From an uncultured Oscillospiraceae bacterium (GTDB lineage Bacteria > Bacillota > Clostridia > Oscillospirales > Oscillospiraceae): a stretch of DNA of 28,107 nt. The notes beneath the pieces are model-generated. The model ran no database searches. It was given only the letters and a program-made list of their open reading frames with translations, and was not told the DNA's origin. Positions within the stretch are counted from its first letter, which is position 1; every line of letters starts with the position of its first letter. This document shows positions 1 to 7,743 of this stretch, one piece after another. The stretch covers positions 1 to 28,107 of the forward strand of contig CAJTSQ010000033.1 of the NCBI GenBank assembly GCA_910578735.1. Direction: 5' to 3'. A program made the translations under genes and the position numbers.

Positions 1-548
1 AGCCCCCGGAGGAGGATGGGACCAGTGCTGCGGTCTATCTGGCCTTCCGCTGTGAGAGCGGGGAGGCCCTGCGGGATATTCTCAACGGGCTGGACGGCGG
101 CCGCTGTTACGCGGTGTTTTTCCTCTCTCCCCAGGTGCTGGAGGAGGAGGGGGACCTGATTCGGCGTATGCTGGGCAGCGGCCACAGCGTGGGCATCCTG
201 GCCGACAGCGGTGAGGAGCTCGGCGACCTCCTGACCCGGGGAAGCCGGGCCCTGGAGGAAGCGGCCCGCACCCGGACCACCCTGGCCTATGTCCCGGCCG
301 GACAGCGGGAGGCGCTGGAGCAGAAGGGCTGGGTGTGCTGGGAGGAGACCGCGCTGCTGACCCCCAGGGACACTGTGAGCCCGGCTGCATTTGCGTCCAG
401 CGGGGTGAGCCGCCTGGGGAGCGGACGCGGGACCGTCTACCTGACGGTGGAGGGAAACGGAAACACCGCCCGGGTGCTGTCCGCCCTGCTGCGCCAGCTG
501 GACAACAACAACTACAAAATCACGGTTCCGATGGAGACCAGGCTGTGA
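1..548 (+). CDS. Degenerate NodB/polysaccharide-deacetylase-like protein, 3' part
   Basis: The reading frame is already open at base 3, so the gene starts left of the window; about 181 residues and the stop are visible. The segment VYLAFRCESGEALRDIL, followed by CYAVFFLSPQVLEEEGDLIRRMLGSGHSVGI, has the strand-helix rhythm of the NodB (CE4) fold, where similar lines read 'ATFFLTG..., .VRRI...GHEIG.H'. The metal-binding H-x-x-x-H of active deacetylases is missing: GHSVGILADSG replaces the usual GHExxNHT. It may therefore be a non-catalytic NodB-like domain that binds glycan or plays a structural role. Fold assignment is by eye and the N-terminus is unseen, so confidence in function is modest; that the frame is coding is well supported by its codon use and length. 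Confidence 0.6.
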   Translation, partial: PPEEDGTSAAVYLAFRCESGEALRDILNGLDGGRCYAVFFLSPQVLEEEGDLIRRMLGSGHSVGILADSGEELGDLLTRGSRALEEAARTRTTLAYVPAGQREALEQKGWVCWEETALLTPRDTVSPAAFASSGVSRLGSGRGTVYLTVEGNGNTARVLSALLRQLDNNNYKITVPMETRL

Positions 549-647
549 GACAGCCTGGGACGATCTGTTTGAGCCGCAAAAACCCTCCGCCCCCTTGGGC
601 GCGGGCGTGGGCTGAAGCGTCCCTCCGCGTTCTGCCGCCTCCGTCAA

Positions 648-684
648 AAAGTCCCCTTGAGCCGTAAAGGTTCAAGGGGACTTT
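648..684 (-). terminator. Rho-independent terminator, 13-bp perfect stem
   Basis: Arms 648-660 and 672-684 (AAAGTCCCCTTGA and its complement) are perfectly complementary around an 11-nt loop. On the minus strand the stem runs into a TTTTT tract, so it best serves the leftward deacylase gene ending at 734. It could also stop the rightward gene ending at 548. Confidence 0.75.
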
Positions 685-733
685 GCTATTCCGGCCCGGC
701 GGCCGCCGTTTTGCGCTCCATCGGGGCTGCGGA

Positions 734-1198
734 CTATCCCTTGCATACGTCGATCCAGCCCAGGCTGTGGGCGTACCGGGCCAACTCGTCACAGGTGAGC
801 TGGATGGCGGAATTGGGACTGCCAGCGGCGGGAAAGACGGTGTCAAACCGTTGGAGGGAGACGTCCAGATAGGTGCGCACCCCCTCCGGATTGGCGAAAG
901 GGCACACCCCGCCCACGGCGTGGCCGGTGAATTCCGATACCTGCTCCGGAGTGAGCATTTTGGCCTTGGTGTGGAACATGGCCTTGTACTTGCTGTTGTC
1001 GATTTTCATGTCCCCGGCGGTTACGATGAGGACGCAGCCTCCCTCCACCAGGAAGGACAGCGTCTTGGCGATGCGGGCGGGGATCACCCCCACCGCCTGG
1101 GCGGCCAGCTCTACTGTGGCGCTGGAGACGGAGAATTCCAGGATGTCTCCCTCCCGGCCAAGAGGGCGGAAGTAATCCCGGACTTTTTCGATGGACAT
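734..1198 (-). CDS. YbaK/EbsC-family aminoacyl-tRNA deacylase (Cys-tRNA(Pro)/Pro-tRNA editing type)
   Basis: 154 aa, the normal length for free-standing YbaK domains, which hydrolyse mischarged tRNAs in the cytoplasm. Family marks: ARIAKTLSFLVEG with the conserved lysine at residue 45 (equivalent to the essential lysine near position 46 of YbaK), the KAKMLTPEQVSEFTGHAVGGVCPFA stretch matching the 'A..e.v...tGy..GgvsPfG' signature, and a C-terminal SPNSAIQLTCDEL matching the 'g...l.l.p.dl' end. The substrate (Cys-tRNA(Pro), Ala-tRNA(Pro) or another) cannot be read from sequence. It starts 3 nt after the stop of the upstream thioesterase gene, so the two are surely cotranscribed and probably translationally coupled. 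Confidence 0.9.
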   Translation of the reverse strand: MSIEKVRDYFRPLGREGDILEFSVSSATVELAAQAVGVIPARIAKTLSFLVEGGCVLIVTAGDMKIDNSKYKAMFHTKAKMLTPEQVSEFTGHAVGGVCPFANPEGVRTYLDVSLQRFDTVFPAAGSPNSAIQLTCDELARYAHSLGWIDVCKG

Positions 1199-1201
1199 GG
1201 C

Positions 1202-1594
1202 TCAGCCCTCCAGTTTCTTCGCCGTTTTGGCCAGGAATCGGTCGTTGGTGATGATAAACCGCTGGTGAGTACCCTGGCCGATGAGACCCCTTTCGTCGTA
1301 GGCAGTCACCTTAAGCGTCAGGCGTTTGCCGTCTGTCTCGATGATCTCGCTCTCCGCCCAGACTTTCATCCCCACGGGGGTGGCGCTGTCGTGGGAGATA
1401 TTCAGCTGCGTGCCCACGGTACTCTGGCCCGCCTCAAGATGGGGGGCGATGGACTTCCAGGCCGCCTCCTCCATCAGGGCGCACAGAAAGGGCGTTCCAA
1501 ATACGGGCAGGGCCCCGGAGCAGGCCGCCTGGGCGGTGTTGGCGTCGCTGACGACGGTTTCCGCGCGGCCTTTCAGGCCAACTGTTACAGACAT
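1202..1594 (-). CDS. FlK-like hotdog-fold thioesterase
   Basis: 130 aa, single hotdog domain. The Thr-Glu-His triad of the fluoroacetyl-CoA thioesterase family is present with the same spacing as FlK: T34 in VFGTPFL, E42 in LMEEAAW and H68 in LNISHDSATPVG (T to E 8 residues, E to H 26). The stretch HDSATPVGMKVWAESEI is the typical 'H.a.tp.G..v...a.l' strand. Most relatives outside Streptomyces cattleya have no demonstrated fluoroacetate role and are thought to hydrolyse small acyl-CoAs in the cytoplasm; the substrate here is unknown. It is the first gene of a two-gene operon with the YbaK-like deacylase (3-nt gap). A good ribosome site (AGGAGG, about 1600-1606, minus strand) supports the start. 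Confidence 0.88.
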   Translation of the reverse strand: MSVTVGLKGRAETVVSDANTAQAACSGALPVFGTPFLCALMEEAAWKSIAPHLEAGQSTVGTQLNISHDSATPVGMKVWAESEIIETDGKRLTLKVTAYDERGLIGQGTHQRFIITNDRFLAKTAKKLEG

Positions 1595-1625
1595 TGGTAT
1601 GTCCTCCTTTATCTTTGGTTGCCTG

Positions 1626-1654
1626 ATTATACCACAAAGGAGGAGAGAAATCCA
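1626..1654 (-). promoter_or_regulatory. Candidate sigma-A promoter for the thioesterase-deacylase operon
   Basis: Minus strand -10 TATAAT at 1626-1631, with a weak -35 TGGATT at 1649-1654, spacer 17. It lies about 30 nt upstream of the start at 1594, directly before the ribosome site. The -35 matches only 3 of 6. Confidence 0.4.
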
Positions 1655-1677
1655 GTGGGGACGGATACCATCCGCCC

Positions 1678-2955
1678 CTACATTTCGGAGCGTATCTCCG
1701 CCAGGGCGTTGACCACCGCCCAGTTTTGAGGGAAGGGCCGGTCCAGGTTCCAGTAGCTCACCCCGTACAGGCCGTATTCAAAGGCCAAGTCCAGCTTGGC
1801 CTGGATGGAGCGGGCGTCCTCAAACCAGACCTCGTGCTCCGCCCCCCGGTCGTCCACATAGCGGAACCAGGGGGCCTGGGCCAGCTCGTCATAGCGGATG
1901 GCGGCCCGCCGGTCCCAGGCCAGCTGGACGGCCTCCACATTGCTCAGGGATCTGGCCCGGCTCCCCTCACGGTAGGGCAGGGTCCAGTCATAGCCGTAGT
2001 TGGGAATGCCCAGATAAAGCTGATTGGGGTAAAATTCCGTGAGGGCGTACTCCACCACCTGGCGCACCTGGGGCAGTGGGGCCACCGCCATAGGCGGGCT
2101 GGCAAGATTGCCCCACTCATAGGTCATCAAAAGTGCGAAATCTACCGCCTGAGCGATCTGGTGGTAGTCGATGCCCTCATACAGCCGTCCCGGCTGGTTG
2201 GCGGAGGTCTTGGGAGCCAGGGCGGCCGTGAGGGGCAGTCCCCGGGAGGTGAGGGCCCGGCGCAGCCGGGCCAGGAACTGGGCATAAGCCCCGGCGTCTG
2301 AGCCGCGGACGTACTCGAAATCCACGTCCACAGCCCGGTAGCCCTTGCGGTCGATGGTATCAAGAATTTCCTCAATCAATTCCCGCTGATCCTCCCCGTC
2401 CTCCAGCAGCTCGTGGGCCAGCTCGCCGGAGAACTGATCCCGTTCGTCCAGGTTGGACAGATGGAAGACCGGGACCACCCGGCTCTGGAGGGCGGCGTTC
2501 ACCAGGGCGTCGTCCTGGAGGGGAATAAGATCGTCCCCGTCAAACCGGTAGGAAAAGGGGGTGAGCTGGGACAGGTAGGGCAGCGTGGCCCGGAACAGGT
2601 CCCGGTCGATCTGGGGGTAGGCGTAGGCGTTGACGGTGAGGGAACCCCGGGGTTGGCCGCGGTAGCTTACCACGATCACCTGGCCGGGAAAGAGCAGGTC
2701 CCGGCCCCGGAGTGCGGGGTTGTTGCGGAACAGCTGGCTGACGGTGGTGCTGTGCATCTGGGCGATCGAGTACAGGGAATCTCCGGCCTTGACGGTGTGG
2801 GTCAGCTCCGGATACCGGACCACAATGGTCTGTCCCACGACCAGGTGGGAGGGATCGGGCAGCTGGTTGTCCTGGAGCAGCCGCTCCATGGAGACGCCGT
2901 ACTGCTGGGCCAGCCGGTAGATAGTGTCGCCAGGCTGGACAACATGGATATCCAT
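1678..2955 (-). CDS. LysM-LysM-GH18 glycoside hydrolase (YaaH/SleL-like)
   Basis: 425 aa from the ATG at 2953-2955, chosen because an AAAGGAGG site (about 2962-2970) precedes it and LysM homology begins at once (HVVQPGDTIYRLAQQYGVS). Two LysM repeats bind peptidoglycan: residues about 3-47 and 51-96. A GH18 barrel follows from about 105; its DxxDxDxE-type motif reads YRAVDVDFEYV, with the catalytic acid E214, and LLMTYEWG is the second conserved GH18 strand. The architecture equals YaaH/SleL spore cortex-lytic N-acetylglucosaminidases, which also lack a cleavable signal peptide. It lies 14 nt downstream of the amidase gene, so the pair is probably one peptidoglycan-processing operon, plausibly in spores. 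The spore role is inference. Confidence 0.88.
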   Translation of the reverse strand: MDIHVVQPGDTIYRLAQQYGVSMERLLQDNQLPDPSHLVVGQTIVVRYPELTHTVKAGDSLYSIAQMHSTTVSQLFRNNPALRGRDLLFPGQVIVVSYRGQPRGSLTVNAYAYPQIDRDLFRATLPYLSQLTPFSYRFDGDDLIPLQDDALVNAALQSRVVPVFHLSNLDERDQFSGELAHELLEDGEDQRELIEEILDTIDRKGYRAVDVDFEYVRGSDAGAYAQFLARLRRALTSRGLPLTAALAPKTSANQPGRLYEGIDYHQIAQAVDFALLMTYEWGNLASPPMAVAPLPQVRQVVEYALTEFYPNQLYLGIPNYGYDWTLPYREGSRARSLSNVEAVQLAWDRRAAIRYDELAQAPWFRYVDDRGAEHEVWFEDARSIQAKLDLAFEYGLYGVSYWNLDRPFPQNWAVVNALAEIRSEM

Positions 2956-2969
2956 GGAAAAGCCTCCTT

Positions 2970-3710
2970 TCAGGTCAGGGTGACAAACTCGCCGCTGGCA
3001 TATCCGATGGTGCCGTTGTAGTTCACCAGGTACCAGCCGTCGGCGGTGTTGAGAATGGTGATGGGCGCGCCGTCGGGGGCCTGGGCGATAATGGCGGACG
3101 AGGTGTTGGGCCGGGCCCGTATGTTCAGACTGCCCCACTCCACGTCCACCATTCCGGGGCGGCGGTGTTCCGTCTCGAAGAAGGGGATGTCGAAATACTC
3201 TGTGAGGGCCAGAACAATGACCCGGGCGGCGCTGTCCAGGTTGGCCTTGATCCAGTTGGCGTCCTCCACGTTGTCGTGGAAGGCCAGCTCGATGAGAACG
3301 GAGGGGGCGTTCACCCGGGCAACCTCTCCCAGGGAGGTGGTGGCCTCAGTGCGCACCTTGTTGGGGTCCGGGTAGATGGTCTTCAGCCCGTCGGCGATAA
3401 GGTTGGCCGCCCGCTGCCCGTTGGCGCTGCCAGGGTAGTAGAAGACAATGGAGCCCCGGGCCTTCCCCGCCTGCTCCCCCGCAGCGGCGTTGGAGTGGAG
3501 GGCCAGATGGAGGTCGTAATTTCCCGCATTGGAGGCGGTGATGGAGGATCCGGCGGTCATGTCCGGTGTGTTACGGGCATACCGGATGCCCGAGGCGTCC
3601 AGCATGGGGACCATCTTATCGGCCAGGAGATTCATCCACTCCTCCTCTGTACCTCCGTTGACGTATGGATTCCAATCTTGCGTGCTTGGAGACAAATAAA
3701 TAATAGGCAT
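2970..3710 (-). CDS. N-acetylmuramoyl-L-alanine amidase (Amidase_3) with C-terminal SH3 domain
   Basis: 246 aa from the ATG at 3708-3710, preceded by GGGAGGTG. The catalytic domain spans about 1-175: IYLSPSTQ opening, a glutamate cluster E22-E24 (GGTEEEW), DLHLALHSNA with H72, and PSVLIELAFHDN with catalytic E141. Canonical Amidase_3 enzymes have a first zinc-ligand histidine (GHGG); here, as in the 'YLSPSTQ' subfamily I recognise, that position holds a glutamine. The SH3_3-like wall-binding domain is about 185-246 (LNIRARPNTSSAI ... GWYLVNYNGTIGYASGEFV). No signal peptide is visible, which fits a spore-associated or prophage-type amidase. It is first in the operon with the LysM-GH18 gene. 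Confidence 0.87.
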   Translation of the reverse strand: MPIIYLSPSTQDWNPYVNGGTEEEWMNLLADKMVPMLDASGIRYARNTPDMTAGSSITASNAGNYDLHLALHSNAAAGEQAGKARGSIVFYYPGSANGQRAANLIADGLKTIYPDPNKVRTEATTSLGEVARVNAPSVLIELAFHDNVEDANWIKANLDSAARVIVLALTEYFDIPFFETEHRRPGMVDVEWGSLNIRARPNTSSAIIAQAPDGAPITILNTADGWYLVNYNGTIGYASGEFVTLT

Positions 3711-3789
3711 AGTAATGCACCTCCCGATTTTCCCTATCCTATGAAAAATTGCGGGAAAGGGTGCAGCACTCCGAAAAGGTGGCGGTCTT

Positions 3790-5577
3790 CTAATCCGGCA
3801 AGACGGTTTCATCCGCAAGCCCCAGGCATCCGTAATAGACAGCGCTCACGGCCTGGGCGAACTGGGCCACGGTGTAGTCGGGGTGAGCGTCCAGCTGTTT
3901 CATCAGGGCGGTGTTGGCCAGGCTGCCGTCAGCGGCGTACTGCCGCAGGGAGGGTTCCCGGCGGTGTGCGCCCTCGCGCATCAGAGCGAAGCAGGCGGGC
4001 AGTTTGACGAGCCGGCCAAAGAGGGTGCGGTCTTTGGCCTCGGGCCGGAGGATATACTCCGTCTCCCGCCAGGTGACGGCCAGATACTCGCCCACCGTGC
4101 GGAAAATCCCCTCACACACCGGCTGTCCTCCGGCGGCCTGCTCCATAAAGAACTCCAGGCAGGGCTTGCGCATGTCCTGGGGCCGGGTGGGTACCGCCAG
4201 CATATCTCCCTCCCAGCGGAAGAAGCCCCGGTCCAGCACTTCCCCCATCAGCTCCGGGGCCCGCTCCGGCAGCCACTTGGCCGCCAGGCGGAAGACGCCG
4301 GACTGGCCGGTGTACCGCTGAAGGGTGCCGGGGAGGCCGGTGTTCACATTGTTGACGCTGCGGACGTCTTCAGGGCCGAAGCCCCGCTGGACATGGCTGC
4401 CCAGGTCAATGATAAAGTTATACACCTCCAGGGGAATTTCCGGGATGGAGCCGTCGGGCCGGACCCAGCCGGCGCCAAGCTCAGTGCCCAGGGTGTGGGC
4501 AAAAAAGCCTCTGGATACATCCCCGCTCCCGGCGGCCTGCTCCACCGCGGCGGCAAAGGCGGCCATAGGCCCGTCGTTGGTGTTCATGACAGGGCCGCCC
4601 TCCACCACATAGGCGGCCAGCGCCTGATTCAACCCGGTGACTTGGGCGAACTGCGTTTCGTAGTCCAGATCGGGGTTGTTCCGCAGGCCGGAGGTCTTGT
4701 GGGTCTCCCCGCCCACGATGCGGTTCCGGATGACCACGTCAGGGAAGCACAGGCCGATGGCGTCGAAGCTGCGCAGATCGGCCCCGGCGGCCCGCTCCAT
4801 GGCCTCCGCGCCCCGCTGTATTTCGTCCAAGGAGGCGTGCCTGCCCAGAGCGGCCCGATCGATCTCCCCCGGGCGGCCGGCCCGGTACAGGCTGCCTGCC
4901 GCCCGGAGCAGGCGGGCCAGCAGCAGCAGTGGACCGGTGATCTGCTCTGCCAGGGAGCAGGAGGCGGGAAACCAGTCAAATTCTTTGCACAGAGCCAGCT
5001 GCCCATCTACGCTGACCGCCAGCTTTACATCGGTGCCTCCGATGTCCATGCCCAGCACCATCCGGCCCCGGGTCATGGCGGGCAGCTTGGCGAAGACGGG
5101 CCGGCCTGCCACCGCCCTGGGCGGCTCCACCGCCGGCTCCTCGCCCACATCGTGGACGGAAAAGGCAAACCGTTCCGCCCCGCCGAACAGCGCCGACAGG
5201 ACCCGTTCGTTTACGTTGAGGCACTTGCCGTAGCCGGTGCGGGCGGGTTTGGGCAGGTCCAGCTGAAAGACTGTGTCCAGCCCCTCCGCCAGGGCCAGGG
5301 CGGACTTGTCCGACTTGTCCAGATAGATACGGATTCCCACGCCCCCCAGGGAGGACAGCAGGTTATACACATTGGCGTGGACATATTCCGCCACAAATTG
5401 CTCCTCGGCCTCCCCTGATGTCTCGGGCAGGCGCAGCGCAAAGGCTCGGACGGACCGGTCGTAGAGGGTGACGTGAAGGTGGAAGGGACGGGTCCCCTTG
5501 GTCTGGAAGGCCTCCCGGACATCGGTGATGTATACACTCTGGTCATGGGCGGCTCTTTGGAGGAAGTCTTGAATCAT
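3790..5577 (-). CDS. ROK-like sugar-kinase-fold protein with unique N-terminal domain
   Basis: 595 aa, about twice the length of a ROK kinase. Residues 1-170 match nothing I recognise. At 176-188 GMDIGGTDVKLAV is the phosphate-1 motif of the actin/hexokinase/ROK superfamily, and further on AIGLCFPDVVIRN and MNTNDGPMAAFAAAVEQA resemble the 'G...pG.vd..' and 'NDanaaalge' motifs of ROK kinases, with the catalytic Asp in NTND. HTLGTELGAGWV is the third phosphate loop (normally 'GTGvGgGiv'). The ROK zinc motif CxCGxxGC is missing. A sugar or sugar-like kinase or a non-catalytic sensor are both possible. The start has a good site (AAAGGAG) 9 nt upstream. It is monocistronic as far as seen; its 3' end lies 80 nt from the amidase start. 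Confidence 0.7.
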   Translation of the reverse strand: MIQDFLQRAAHDQSVYITDVREAFQTKGTRPFHLHVTLYDRSVRAFALRLPETSGEAEEQFVAEYVHANVYNLLSSLGGVGIRIYLDKSDKSALALAEGLDTVFQLDLPKPARTGYGKCLNVNERVLSALFGGAERFAFSVHDVGEEPAVEPPRAVAGRPVFAKLPAMTRGRMVLGMDIGGTDVKLAVSVDGQLALCKEFDWFPASCSLAEQITGPLLLLARLLRAAGSLYRAGRPGEIDRAALGRHASLDEIQRGAEAMERAAGADLRSFDAIGLCFPDVVIRNRIVGGETHKTSGLRNNPDLDYETQFAQVTGLNQALAAYVVEGGPVMNTNDGPMAAFAAAVEQAAGSGDVSRGFFAHTLGTELGAGWVRPDGSIPEIPLEVYNFIIDLGSHVQRGFGPEDVRSVNNVNTGLPGTLQRYTGQSGVFRLAAKWLPERAPELMGEVLDRGFFRWEGDMLAVPTRPQDMRKPCLEFFMEQAAGGQPVCEGIFRTVGEYLAVTWRETEYILRPEAKDRTLFGRLVKLPACFALMREGAHRREPSLRQYAADGSLANTALMKQLDAHPDYTVAQFAQAVSAVYYGCLGLADETVLPD

Positions 5578-5693
5578 TGCGGTTCACTCCTTTCGTGTTT
5601 CTGACGCTACTATACCATATTTCAGCCTGGATTGACACTCTGTGGGGAAGGTTTTTTGGGGCGTCTCTCTTGTCCGATGGCATACAGCTTCGC

Positions 5694-5722
5694 TTGCAAG
5701 CGGCCGCAGACTATGCTACAAT
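5694..5722 (+). promoter_or_regulatory. Sigma-A promoter of the gene at 5782
   Basis: -35 TTGCAA at 5694-5699 and -10 TACAAT at 5717-5722 with a 17-nt spacer, 60 nt upstream of the start codon. Confidence 0.55.
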
Positions 5723-5781
5723 ATGGGTATCGCTGAAGGAACCGGGCGAAACGCGCCGGAAAACATGGGAGGATGGGGAAT

Positions 5782-6294
5782 ATGACCAATGAAGAAGAAG
5801 CGCGGTCCGTTGAGACCAGATTGCGGCCGGAACTGATGGCTCAGGTCTGCCGGGCGCTGAATTTTGATCCAGACGAATTTGCCCAGCGGCATGCCGGAGA
5901 ATTTATCCATCAATACCTCCGGGTGGACGGAATGTTGAGCCATGTGGGGGAGGAGATTGTCCCTTACCTGGCCAAGCGGGTGAACGAGTGCCTGTCCAAG
6001 GCGGAGTACGCCCTGCTGTCCTATATTGAATATGCCGGGCGGGCGGAGAAAAAGCTGGAATCCGACTGCTTCAGTGAGGCGGTGGCCCACTATTTCCAGG
6101 TGCGCCACCGGGTGGGAGACGGCTGGGTTTACGCCTTTGAGCAGGAAGCAGCCAAGGCCAAATGCCTGGAGGTCTATCCTCAGATGCGTGAGATGGCCGG
6201 CGCCATGTACGCCTTCGCTCAGGAGATCGAGGAGCTGAAACAGGTGGCCTGGACCGATGGCCCCAAGGCCTGGCCCCCGGCCAGAACACCCTAG
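5782..6294 (+). CDS. Hypothetical helical protein, 3' end probably frameshifted
   Basis: 170 aa from the ATG at 5782, which has GGGAGG 9 nt upstream; the ATG at 5773 abuts that site and is unlikely. The protein is mostly helical, acidic and soluble (for example EFAQRHAGEFIHQYLRVDGMLSHVGEEIVPYLAKRVNECLSKAEYALLSYIEYAGRAEKKLES), without membrane segments. I do not recognise the family. The last residues, PKAWPPARTP, look unlike the rest. In the -1 frame translation continues as GQNTLDQLVSALRRHELLHV and on to a stop at 6354-6356, which looks like the authentic C-terminus. One missing C in the runs at 6261-6264 or 6274-6278 would explain it. The gene is therefore best thought of as 5782-6356 with a frameshift or assembly error. 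Confidence 0.7.
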   Translation: MTNEEEARSVETRLRPELMAQVCRALNFDPDEFAQRHAGEFIHQYLRVDGMLSHVGEEIVPYLAKRVNECLSKAEYALLSYIEYAGRAEKKLESDCFSEAVAHYFQVRHRVGDGWVYAFEQEAAKAKCLEVYPQMREMAGAMYAFAQEIEELKQVAWTDGPKAWPPARTP

Positions 6295-6370
6295 ACCAGT
6301 TGGTGTCTGCCCTGCGCCGCCATGAGTTGCTCCATGTGGACTATGTGAAAGAGTAAAAATAGACGATAAA

Positions 6371-6409
6371 TACCCCCTGATGCAGGAAAAAGCACTGCAT
6401 CAGGGGGTA
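6371..6409. repeat. Palindromic hairpin repeat, copy 1
   Basis: Perfect 15-bp arms 6371-6385 and 6395-6409 around the 9-nt loop GAAAAAGCA. The central 35 bases (6373-6407) recur exactly at 14067-14101. It sits between the convergent ends of the gene at 5782 and the LysR gene, so it probably acts as a bidirectional terminator although no long T tract follows. Confidence 0.8.
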
Positions 6410-6471
6410 AAAATATATCAAAGCGAGGGTATACAGGCTGATTTTCAGCGGGTGCGTTGTTCCTCAAGTGA

Positions 6472-7395
6472 TTATTTCTGAAATTCAAATGGGTGCTGCG
6501 GAAGATAGTTTCCTTCCAGGACAACCTGTTGGATATACGACACAACTGCCGAAACGTTTTTTTGTTTGTACGCCGTTTTGTTGACAATCAAATTGACCGG
6601 GCTGTAAAACTCGTCAAAGGCAATCGGGATGGCCACCAGGTCCACCTTCCACGGGATGAAGTGAAACCAGAGATAGTCGATGGTGATGCCAATGTATCCC
6701 CGCTCTTGGCAGAAGCGAAGCATTGTGGTAATGTCATCCACCCGATATATTTTGGGTTCGAACCCCCGTTCGCGACACAGGCCGCAAAACATCTGCATGC
6801 TATAACTGTTGATGCTGCTGACAATGTCATATCCCTTCAGGTCATCGATATGAATCAGACGTTTCTTCGCCAGCGGCGAGTCATTTGAGACAAGGCATAC
6901 CCGCTGCCGATTCATTAGATGGATCGTTTCCACTTCTGGATTGTCAGAAGTGCCATAGGTCAGCGCGGCCACCATAGCGCCGCTGGCTACGGCGGCTTCG
7001 CATTCGATATGGGAGTGTTCGCTGAAAACCACGCTGCAAGGGTTGTGGGTGCGTTGAAACTCCTCAAAATCGAAATTTTTTAGAAAGAAATCCAGAGTGG
7101 AGGTTACGCCCAGGGAGAGCAGGCCCCGGCTTCTCTGGTTGAGGGCGGACATCTCACTGCTGAGGGCAGTCACAGATTCTAAAATCGGCTGTCCTAGACT
7201 CCGGAGCAATTCCCCCGCCTCTGTCAAGATCAGCCCACGGGCTGTTCGGGAGAACAGCGGCATCTGAAATTCCTCCTCCAGTTGAGAGATCGTTTTGCTC
7301 AGTGCTTGGGGAGAGATAAAAACGCTCTGGGCCGCCTGAGAGATGCTATTATACTGACATACCTGCAAAAAATAATGCAACTGACGTAATTCCAT
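6472..7395 (-). CDS. LysR-family transcriptional regulator
   Basis: 307 aa from the ATG at 7393-7395, where MELRQLHYFLQVCQYNSISQ begins the canonical LysR winged helix-turn-helix; a GAGGAGGG site lies about 11 nt upstream. HTH residues are about 1-60 (AAQSVFISPQALSKTISQLEEEFQMPLFSR). The effector-binding domain (periplasmic-binding-protein fold) spans about 90-300. It is divergent from the acyl-CoA catabolic operon with a 348-bp shared upstream region containing a clear dyad, the usual arrangement for a LysR activator of the neighbouring operon with a CoA ester or the free acid as inducer. The inducer cannot be deduced. Confidence 0.92.
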   Translation of the reverse strand: MELRQLHYFLQVCQYNSISQAAQSVFISPQALSKTISQLEEEFQMPLFSRTARGLILTEAGELLRSLGQPILESVTALSSEMSALNQRSRGLLSLGVTSTLDFFLKNFDFEEFQRTHNPCSVVFSEHSHIECEAAVASGAMVAALTYGTSDNPEVETIHLMNRQRVCLVSNDSPLAKKRLIHIDDLKGYDIVSSINSYSMQMFCGLCRERGFEPKIYRVDDITTMLRFCQERGYIGITIDYLWFHFIPWKVDLVAIPIAFDEFYSPVNLIVNKTAYKQKNVSAVVSYIQQVVLEGNYLPQHPFEFQK

Positions 7396-7743
7396 TGAAA
7401 TCAATCCCTCCTCACTCAACCTGAACCGAAATACCCTTCCCTCCAATAGCAGCAAAGAAAAAGAGCGGTTCTGTGCTGCTGACGATATTGTAGAAATTTA
7501 TTATACCATAACTGCTTCAGTATCATGAGGTGGGCAGATACAAAATTTAATTGATATCCGTCAACCGGCTTGGTTGATACACATCAAATGAAATCTGCTG
7601 TACAAAACCGAAGTTACATGGTAAATATATGACATAGGGAACCGTGATTCCAAAAAAATTTTATGCATTATATACTACACGATGCGGAAAAATCTGTTAT
7701 TTACTGAAAACGAAGCGGAGAGAAAAACAGGGAGGTTTGTCTA
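7396..7743. promoter_or_regulatory. Divergent LysR/operon control region
   Basis: 348-bp AT-rich gap without a gene. It holds a minus-strand -10 TATAAT (7500-7505) for the LysR gene, with no good -35. It also holds a GTATC-N12-GATAC inverted repeat (7520-7524 with 7537-7541), the nested dyad described separately (7551-7587), and a plus-strand -10 TATACT (7671-7676) with a poor -35 TTCCAA at 7648-7653, as expected for an activator-dependent promoter. The ribosome site GGGAGG precedes the crotonase start at 7744. Confidence 0.6.
7551..7587. promoter_or_regulatory. Nested palindromic operator, probable LysR recognition site
   Basis: Outer arms TTGAT (7551-7555) and ATCAA (7583-7587), inner arms TCAACC (7561-7566) and GGTTGA (7572-7577), with equal 5-nt spacers throughout; the dyad centre is 7569. 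This periodicity of about one helical turn and the position in the divergent gap fit a LysR tetramer site. Confidence 0.6.

Noticed and set aside
1658..1676. Possible hairpin after the LysM-GH18 gene
   Set aside because: The arms pair only with a bulge and no T tract follows on the minus strand.
683..1729. Long plus-strand open frame of 348 codons
   Set aside because: Mirror of the deacylase and thioesterase genes, which have clear family motifs, ribosome sites and a terminator on the minus strand.
3883..5418. Plus-strand open frame of 511 codons
   Set aside because: GC-rich shadow of the ROK-like gene; the sequence is low-complexity with no recognisable domain.
6753..6765. GGGTTCGAACCCC, resembling a tRNA T-arm
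   Set aside because: It lies within the LysR coding frame, and no acceptor, D or anticodon stems surround it.
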